Source of the DNA: Candidatus Melainabacteria bacterium | GTDB lineage: Bacteria > Cyanobacteriota > Vampirovibrionia > Obscuribacterales > Obscuribacteraceae | Length of the DNA stretch: 64,000 bases | Assembly: GCA_016699165.1 (NCBI GenBank) | Contig: CP064963.1 | Coordinates: 4,588,001 to 4,652,000 of the forward strand | Direction of reading: 5' to 3' | Shown here: piece after piece, positions 59,233 through 64,000 of the stretch | Layout of the letters: every line of letters begins with the position of its first letter | How positions within the stretch are numbered: position 1 is the first letter of the stretch | Notes under the pieces: model-generated | Databases searched by the model: none | Seen by the model: the letters and a program-made list of their open reading frames with translations, nothing else | Told to the model about the DNA's origin: nothing | Position numbers and translations under genes: made by a program

Positions 59233-60051
59233 TTAGGTAATGCTATCGAGAAGACTTAACGTTTTAAATGGTTTACCTGCTCTGTCTTCAAGATATCGTT
59301 TGCTTATTTTGACTGCGAAAGCAAGCGCCTTTTGCTGAGCTTCACTTAAGATTATGCGTGGGTTGGGGTCCAGTTTGTCACTATTAGTCAGTGCCATAAC
59401 AAGCGTTTTCCAGACCATCGGGCTTAAATAAACTCGTTTCATTTGAGCGATATTCTCGAAACCCTCGGCTTCTCTAATCTTGGGCAAGCTTTGAGCTGAC
59501 TGCATGCAAGATTTGCATCCCACTCCGCCAAGTTGGCTCAAAAACGCTTCGATACTGTATTCGGTAATGAGCTGGCGACAATTGACACAGACAGTCAATT
59601 CGGGCTTCAAGCCCAATATATTTAGAAGACACATTTCAACTTGAAGTCTGAGCAAAGTCGCATCTGTATCTTTGTCTTCAAGCAATTTAAGCGCTTTGTT
59701 TAAAAACTCGAAATATTCGTCGCACTCAGATTCAAGCCCCTCTGCAAATGCCTGGGTTAGCTCTGCCAGATAAAAGCCTGTGGTGAGACGCTTTAAGTCT
59801 GTCCGTAATTTGGGAAAGGTTTCAATCGATTCTGCTTGCGAAATGGTGTCGAGCGTTTTGCCTTTGTTTATGAGCAATTTATTTACGCACAAAGCCTCTG
59901 ATTTACCAGCCATTTTAGCCTTGGTGCTGCGGGCTCCTTTGGCTACGGCTTTTAAGAGTCCATGCTCTTTGCTGAACATAACCAGTACTTTGTCCGACTC
60001 GCCAATGGCGTAATTGCTCAGATTGATGGCGGTGACAAGATAAGTTTTCAT
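59233..60051 (-). CDS. recO: DNA repair protein RecO
   Basis: 272 residues. The OB-fold N-terminus reads 'VTAINLSNYAIGESDKVLVMF' in two parts (VTAINLSNYAIGESDK, VLVMFSKEHGLLKAVAKGAR) with 'KGARSTKAKMAG', and the C-terminal helical domain has 'YLAELTQAFAEGLE'. A four-Cys zinc site is present: 'CVNCRQL' and 'GCKSCMQ'. RecO loads RecA at gaps together with RecR. It is 7 bases after the CPBP protease gene, a chance neighbour functionally. Confidence 0.9.
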   Translation of the reverse strand: MKTYLVTAINLSNYAIGESDKVLVMFSKEHGLLKAVAKGARSTKAKMAGKSEALCVNKLLINKGKTLDTISQAESIETFPKLRTDLKRLTTGFYLAELTQAFAEGLESECDEYFEFLNKALKLLEDKDTDATLLRLQVEMCLLNILGLKPELTVCVNCRQLITEYSIEAFLSQLGGVGCKSCMQSAQSLPKIREAEGFENIAQMKRVYLSPMVWKTLVMALTNSDKLDPNPRIILSEAQQKALAFAVKISKRYLEDRAGKPFKTLSLLDSIT

Positions 60052-60058
60052 ACGTAAA

Positions 60059-61588
60059 TTATGAGTACATCATAAGAAGCATGGTGAAAGCCGTGAGGTT
60101 CCACAGGCAGTGTGCCACCATAGACGGTATCAGGCTCTGATTTTTCTCCACTGCATAGGCAAAAACGAAGCCAAGTGAAAACAATTGCAGCATGCTGCCC
60201 TGGTCCATATGAACGATTGAAAATAAACCGGCGCTAAGCAAAATTCCCAAAAAGGCACCTAAATATTTGCGTAGAGAAATATATACAAATCCACGAAACA
60301 AAAGCTCTTCAACAAGAGCCGGTATGATGCCTAAAGTGAGTGTGAATGCAAGCACCGCAAAAACGCTCATATCTTTGACCGATGAGACAACTTCGCTGAT
60401 TATAGGATTGCTGGACATATGCGAACCAAATCCAGACGCGGCCCAAGACGAAAGCAGCACAAAGGGAAAACAACTAGCCCAGGTGAGAAAACCCATGACA
60501 ATAAGTCCAAACGCTCCGCGCTTTGGAGTTTTCCAGGTTATGCAAAAAGCTTCTTTGAACTGGTCGGAACCTAGTTTCATGCCACCGGGTTTGATGGCAA
60601 GAAAATAAACCAGTAAAAGGGCCGGCAGGTTCTGTAGCAGATACAGTCCCATGGTGCTCAATGCCAGTATTAAAGCAGATTTTTCACCCTGGGTTGCGCT
60701 CAAGCTGAGCCCTTTTAAAATGGGCGAACTCAAAAATGTAAAAGAAAGCCATGTAAGCAGTGTTGCGGCAACTGTTTGCCAGGACCAGACTACATGATCA
60801 TTTAAAACATCGTTTACGCGACTGGAATTACGTCCCAAAAGAAAGAGTTGCAAGCCTACAGTTATAATGCCCACAAGAGTTACAAGGGCTAAGAAAGCGA
60901 AGAATATTGCTATGCGCATCAAATACCAGAAATAATGCTCGTAAAAGCTTTCTAGTTTTTCCTGATGCTTTTTCTTGTCACCAAGCGCTTTGGTCCACTC
61001 TAGATCAAAAACGTCGTTATACCAACCGGTTGGAATTTTAGTTTCTATTAGAGGTTTAAGAGATTCTGCTTCTTTTTTACTAAGTGATTTGTCTTGTAAA
61101 ACGGCTTTCAAAAGCCGTGCACGCTCTGGATCTGATGCGGCCATTTTTTCGATGTCGTCTTTGACCGCAAGCTTCTGCTCAGCTTTTACGATGATAATTT
61201 TGCAATCAAGCTCTAGGTCGGGCTTTTGAGAGGTTGACTTTTCTTTGTCTTTCTCCAGAGTGTCAAGTGCTGATTGAAGCGTGCTTTTGACATTCTTATC
61301 AATGTCGCTTCCCTTTTTTAGGTCTTGTGAAAAGGCATGGCTAAAGGCAACTATAGAGGTTGCGTATTTAAGTTTGAGCGAAGCCGTTTCTGCTTCAGTT
61401 ACAGCTAAATTACTGTCCTTGCGCAATTCGAATGATTTATATCCGAATATAACCACAAAAACAAAAGCAAAAAGCAAGTAAGCATGCGTGACATGCATTC
61501 TTTGTGGCGATTTACGTAGGTGCGCTGTGATGCAAGCAACGCCCAATGAGACGAAGCCTGCAAGCCAAAAATAGTATGTTGTGTTCAA
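60059..61588 (-). CDS. long CPBP/CAAX-family intramembrane protease
   Basis: 509 residues, about twice the usual size. The N-terminal 230 residues have a helix pair and a periplasmic or cytosolic charged domain ('SALDTLEKDKEKSTS', 'LLKAVLQDKSLSKKEAE'). The protease core is C-terminal: 'VEELLFRGFVYISLRKYL' (Glu-Glu-x3-Arg), 'GLFSIVHMDQGS' (His) and 'MVAHCLWNLTAF' (His-x3-Asn). It is not closely similar to the CPBP protein at 37134-38015. The added domain may confer substrate choice. The gene begins 18 bases after the small membrane gene at 61607. Confidence 0.85.
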   Translation of the reverse strand: MNTTYYFWLAGFVSLGVACITAHLRKSPQRMHVTHAYLLFAFVFVVIFGYKSFELRKDSNLAVTEAETASLKLKYATSIVAFSHAFSQDLKKGSDIDKNVKSTLQSALDTLEKDKEKSTSQKPDLELDCKIIIVKAEQKLAVKDDIEKMAASDPERARLLKAVLQDKSLSKKEAESLKPLIETKIPTGWYNDVFDLEWTKALGDKKKHQEKLESFYEHYFWYLMRIAIFFAFLALVTLVGIITVGLQLFLLGRNSSRVNDVLNDHVVWSWQTVAATLLTWLSFTFLSSPILKGLSLSATQGEKSALILALSTMGLYLLQNLPALLLVYFLAIKPGGMKLGSDQFKEAFCITWKTPKRGAFGLIVMGFLTWASCFPFVLLSSWAASGFGSHMSSNPIISEVVSSVKDMSVFAVLAFTLTLGIIPALVEELLFRGFVYISLRKYLGAFLGILLSAGLFSIVHMDQGSMLQLFSLGFVFAYAVEKNQSLIPSMVAHCLWNLTAFTMLLMMYS

Positions 61589-61606
61589 TAAATGCCGGAC
61601 GAGAGT

Positions 61607-61951
61607 TTACTCTCCGCTGCCACCAAAGAAAGATTGGCCAAACTCACCCAACTCGCCAAATCCGCTAAATTCGCCATAGTCGCCAATGCCGTCCATACCG
61701 GCAAACTCGGTTCCCTGGTTATGCAAGAAATCGGTCGAATTCTCTGGACAGAAGCCAGGATCCTTCTTGGGCACTTGATCGGGATAATAACCCCAGGGAA
61801 AGAAGCGAGACAAGCGTCTGCGCAACAACAATCGAGGCAATTTAACCAGACCCAGACCCAAGAGAACTAGCATGACAAAACCAAGCTCGGTCAATAGGAT
61901 GTTATTCCACTGTAAGTGGGGTCCAAAGAGCATGATTTCATGTGGTTGCAT
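61607..61951 (-). CDS. small single-pass membrane protein with Gly/Phe/Glu-rich tail
   Basis: 114 residues from the ATG at 61951 (GAGG nine bases before it); the TTG at 61978 is unlikely. One membrane helix ('LLTELGFVMLVLLGLGLV') is followed by a basic stretch ('KLPRLLLRRRLSRFF') and a tail of G-x-(Y/F)-G-E-F units. Overlapping plus-strand frame 61592-61870 is treated as a shadow because it lacks a start site and domain. Function is unknown; the tail could mediate self-association. Confidence 0.55.
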   Translation of the reverse strand: MQPHEIMLFGPHLQWNNILLTELGFVMLVLLGLGLVKLPRLLLRRRLSRFFPWGYYPDQVPKKDPGFCPENSTDFLHNQGTEFAGMDGIGDYGEFSGFGELGEFGQSFFGGSGE

Positions 61952-62031
61952 CAGTCCAAACCTCTTATTTAGGCTCAAAGCATATGCTAAGCGCGCCTGG
62001 AAAAGAAGTCAATGTAAAGATGGGAGAATTA

Positions 62032-62235
62032 CTACTCTTCGGTAAATAGAGCTACTTTCTGGTTGCCTATCGTGCTTACCGACATTTGAGGCGCCTGGGT
62101 TCTTTTGAATCCCTCGATATAGCGTCTAAGCGCTTCTCTAATCAAATCTGAGCGTGTTCTGTGTTCGACTTGAGCAACAAAATCAATTTGCTCGAGCAGT
62201 CCTGGTGGTAAAGCGACGAGTACTTTCTTGGGCAT
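62032..62235 (-). CDS. CopG/ribbon-helix-helix DNA-binding protein
   Basis: 67 residues from the ATG at 62235 (AAAGG seven bases before it); an upstream frame start at 62277 is rejected. 'KKVLVALPPGLLEQIDFVA' plus 'RTRSDLIREALRRYIEGF' is the typical beta strand and two helices of the CopG/Arc fold. Such proteins dimerise and often control their own promoter or an adjacent toxin gene. No toxin is next to it. An inverted repeat about 73 bases upstream (62308-62323) may be its operator. Confidence 0.8.
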   Translation of the reverse strand: MPKKVLVALPPGLLEQIDFVAQVEHRTRSDLIREALRRYIEGFKRTQAPQMSVSTIGNQKVALFTEE

Positions 62236-62652
62236 GCGACAACCTTTTGGAAAAAAAGAGAAATAGGCAGAGAACATCAGAACTAAAGTGACACTCGGTT
62301 CGCAAGTTGCGATTTTGATCGCATTAATAGTGCACTTTTAAATTTATTGACAGCAAGATCCGTCGGCGTTTCAATTCGAATTTTCTTCGAGTGAATTGCC
62401 GGTTCAAACTTCAAGTAAAAATGTACACCGATCTCAACCGTTTTTAAAGGGCTCAAATGCCCATAATTGATCCATTTTTTTCAAAGTAATTTAAAGGGTA
62501 ATTTTGAAAGACGAAAAAACCAGACAAATCTGAAATCTGCATGTTTACTGCTTCTGGACAACACAGTTTTTTCAGTGTTTCCGGTTTTGTAGTATTTCGA
62601 TATATTCACTTGATTTTTTTAGTCGCGGCCAAATATGTGATAATGCCGACTT
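62236..62652. other. AT-rich intergenic region between copG-like gene and selD
   Basis: 417 bases without a gene, and divergent, so it should hold promoters for both sides. I see an inverted repeat at 62308-62323, small hairpins such as GGGC-6-GCCC at about 62448-62461, and a -10-like GATAAT at 62639. Nothing resembling a tRNA or riboswitch was recognised. Confidence 0.6.
62308..62330 (-). promoter_or_regulatory. possible operator and -10 box of the CopG-like gene
   Basis: TGCGAT-TTTG-ATCGCA (62308-62323) is a perfect 6-bp inverted repeat. On the minus strand TATTAAT (62330-62324) lies directly before it, so a protein bound here would block transcription of the CopG-like gene. Both calls are by eye. 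Confidence 0.35.
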
Positions 62653-63708
62653 ATGCATAAAGAAAATAAACTGACAAAAAAAGTGAAAGCAGGCGGTTGC
62701 GCCTCAAAAATAAGCTCTCAAGAGTTGTCTTCTATACTCAGTGTGCTTCAAAAAAACAATAGCGCAAACCTATTGACTGACATGAGAAATTTTGAAGACG
62801 CTTGTGTTTACAAGCTTTCGGAAGATATGGCTGTTGTACAGACACTTGATTTTTTTCCACCAATGCTTGATGACCCATATTTGTTTGGTCAAATTGCCGC
62901 TTGTAACGCACTTTCAGACATATATGCGATGGGGGCTACTCCCACTCTTGTACTCAATATAATAGGATTTCCAACTTGCGATTACAGCCAAGATGAGTTG
63001 CAAGAAATTTTGCATCCTATATTAAAGGGCGGCGCGGATAAGGTAAAAGAATCTGGCGCTTTACTTGCGGGCGGTCATTCAATTCAACTCTCTGAGCCCA
63101 TCTACGGTCTGTGCGTCACGGGCTTTGCACACCCAAAGAAAATCCTCACCAATGGTGGTGCCCGCTCTGGCGATTCTATCGTGCTGAGCAAGCCCGTAGG
63201 CACCGGTGTCGCTCTTTTGGGATTAAAGGGAGAGCGACTACTAGAGCCCACTATCAATCAGCTGTTAAACAATATGACAATGCTTAACGCATCGGCCTTG
63301 AGTGTTGCGCAAGATTTTGAAATACATGCATTGACCGATGTGACTGGCTTTGGGCTCATTGGACACCTGCATGAAATGGCAAAAGCGAGCGGTCTTAATG
63401 CTTATATAAATAGAACGCAAGTTAATACATTTGACCAGGTACGCGGATTGGCACGTGAGGGTTTTGTTTCTGCGGGCTCATATTCAAATAGAGATTCTTA
63501 CAGCGAATTCACTCAATTTGATAAGAGCGTTCCACTTGAAGACGAAGATATACTTTTCGATCCCCAGACATCGGGTGGGCTTTTGTTTGCACTTCCTGCC
63601 AGTGAAGCAAATTCACTAATGGAGCGCCTCTTGCAAAAGGGTCATATTCCAAGCCTGGTTGGAAATTTTGTTAGTGAAGAGCAAATTGGTAGAGTGGTGG
63701 TGCAATAA
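62653..63708 (+). CDS. selD: selenide, water dikinase
   Basis: 351 residues, full length. The N-terminal glycine-rich loop is 'KAGGCASKISS', with Cys16 and Lys19 as the catalytic pair (Cys form, not selenocysteine). 'TLDFFPPMLDDPYLFGQIAA', 'NALSDIYAMGATP', 'GGHSIQLSEPIYG' and 'DVTGFGLIGHLHEMA' follow as in the family. It makes selenophosphate from selenide and ATP for selenocysteine, selenouridine or labile-selenium enzymes. No clear ribosome site precedes the ATG, and a -10-like GATAAT ends eight bases before it, so the message may be nearly leaderless. The yedF-like gene overlaps its stop. Confidence 0.94.
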   Translation: MHKENKLTKKVKAGGCASKISSQELSSILSVLQKNNSANLLTDMRNFEDACVYKLSEDMAVVQTLDFFPPMLDDPYLFGQIAACNALSDIYAMGATPTLVLNIIGFPTCDYSQDELQEILHPILKGGADKVKESGALLAGGHSIQLSEPIYGLCVTGFAHPKKILTNGGARSGDSIVLSKPVGTGVALLGLKGERLLEPTINQLLNNMTMLNASALSVAQDFEIHALTDVTGFGLIGHLHEMAKASGLNAYINRTQVNTFDQVRGLAREGFVSAGSYSNRDSYSEFTQFDKSVPLEDEDILFDPQTSGGLLFALPASEANSLMERLLQKGHIPSLVGNFVSEEQIGRVVVQ

Positions 63709-64000
63709 TGAGTGAAATTGATCTTCGTGGATTGGCTTGTCCTGAGCCTGTTTTGAGAACCAAAAAAATATTAGACCAGAAGTCGACCAGTCCAATTTCA
63801 TTATTAGTAGATACTGATGTGACAGTGAAAAATCTTGAACGTCTGAGCAAAGCTAATAATGCCCAGATTCTTGAATCTCAAAAAGTGGGCGATCATTATA
63901 GAGTGCTCATTGCACCCTCATCTGAAGAAGCGCTTAAAGAAGAAAAGAAAGACCAAACAAAAGTTGGACCAGTTGTTTTCATTAGCAAAGATAGCTTTGG
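63708..64000 (+). CDS. yedF: YedF-like selenium-metabolism protein, N-terminal part (cut by window edge)
   Basis: 97 residues are visible from the ATG at 63708, whose TAATG overlaps the selD stop. The first 72 residues are a TusA/SirA domain: 'EIDLRGLACPEPVLRTKKIL' with Cys11 in the C-P-x-P motif, then 'LLVDTDVTVKNLERL'. A Lys/Glu linker and the beginning of a second domain ('VGPVVFISKDSFG') follow, which fits YedF, where a DsrE-like domain follows TusA. YedF genes usually sit next to selD and are thought to handle a sulfur or selenium group. The C-terminal part lies outside the window. Confidence 0.85.
   Translation, partial: MSEIDLRGLACPEPVLRTKKILDQKSTSPISLLVDTDVTVKNLERLSKANNAQILESQKVGDHYRVLIAPSSEEALKEEKKDQTKVGPVVFISKDSF

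Noticed and set aside
61592..61870. 92-codon plus-strand frame opposite the small membrane protein
   Set aside because: It lacks a convincing ribosome site and any domain; the minus-strand gene has a good site, a membrane helix and suits the operon direction. Some doubt remains because both are short.
62236..62652. Selenocysteine tRNA or SECIS element near selD
   Set aside because: No cloverleaf or SECIS-like stem was recognised, and SelD uses Cys, so no recoding is needed here.
1..64000. CRISPR arrays, insertion sequences, tRNA or rRNA genes
   Set aside because: No regularly spaced repeats, transposase motifs or tRNA-like sequence were seen; a covariance-model search would be needed to exclude tRNAs fully.

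Overview
This 64 kb window comes from a bacterial chromosome of moderate G+C (low-to-mid 40s percent by eye). Genes are dense, many overlap by 1-11 bases, and long co-directional runs sit mostly on the minus strand. Envelope genes (lipid-linked glycosyl transfer, signal peptides, an HtrA protease) together with a transaldolase/phosphoglucose isomerase fusion, a hybrid CheA and a GH3-type adenylate-forming enzyme suggest a free-living, probably diderm bacterium. My best guess is a non-photosynthetic relative of Cyanobacteria (Vampirovibrionia/Melainabacteria, Obscuribacterales-like). That guess is inference from gene content; no rRNA, tRNA or ribosomal protein gene is present to test it.

Layout. 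1-2.5 kb: two paralogous membrane glycosyltransferase-like genes (one cut by the window edge) and a small membrane protein. 2.6-5.0 kb: two tandem paralogous histidine-rich membrane proteins of unknown function. 5.1-12.2 kb: a tight minus-strand operon of three short-chain dehydrogenase/reductases, an Mpo1-like (DUF962) protein, a GH3-family acyl-adenylating enzyme, an enolase-superfamily enzyme and an alpha/beta hydrolase with a cysteine nucleophile; it looks like a lipid or small-molecule pathway. 12.4-16.6 kb: plus-strand genes, mostly secreted or membrane (DUF1571-like, isoprenylcysteine-methyltransferase-like, START-like). 16.6-23.1 kb: minus-strand group with a DegT aminotransferase, a pair of small EamA/SMR-like membrane proteins, a FemAB/GNAT-like protein, an esterase with an extra C-terminal domain, a HAD phosphatase and a class III aminotransferase. 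23.3-25.4 kb: a two-component system.

25.4-27.6 kb is a small accessory patch: a solitary AbiEi-like antitoxin/regulator gene lies between two copies of a roughly 60-bp repeat, with an unrecognised gene beside it. A third copy of the repeat lies at 37.1 kb. 27.6-40.1 kb: tal-pgi fusion, a large leucine-rich-repeat protein, two unknown proteins, HtrA protease plus an MsrB with two possible starts, a CPBP protease, a polyprenyl-phosphate glycosyltransferase and a GT87-like membrane protein.

40.1-52.6 kb: a chemosensory cluster whose gene content and order (MCP, CheR-TPR, CheW, CheA-REC, CheB, response regulator, plus two more CheW) resemble the Wsp/Pil-Chp alternative-function type rather than flagellar chemotaxis. 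It has unusual extras: a cytosolic MCP without sensor domain, a PAS/acidic/REC protein ending in an Hpt that lacks its histidine, and a separate intact Hpt. 52.6-57.9 kb: envelope polysaccharide genes (DprE1-like oxidase, GT2, a PMT-like membrane protein interrupted at a T7 run, WecA/TagO-like). 57.9-62.2 kb: glyA, recO, a second CPBP protease, a small membrane protein and a CopG-type regulator. 62.6-64 kb: selD and the start of a yedF-like gene (selenium metabolism). No IS element, CRISPR array, tRNA or rRNA was recognised.
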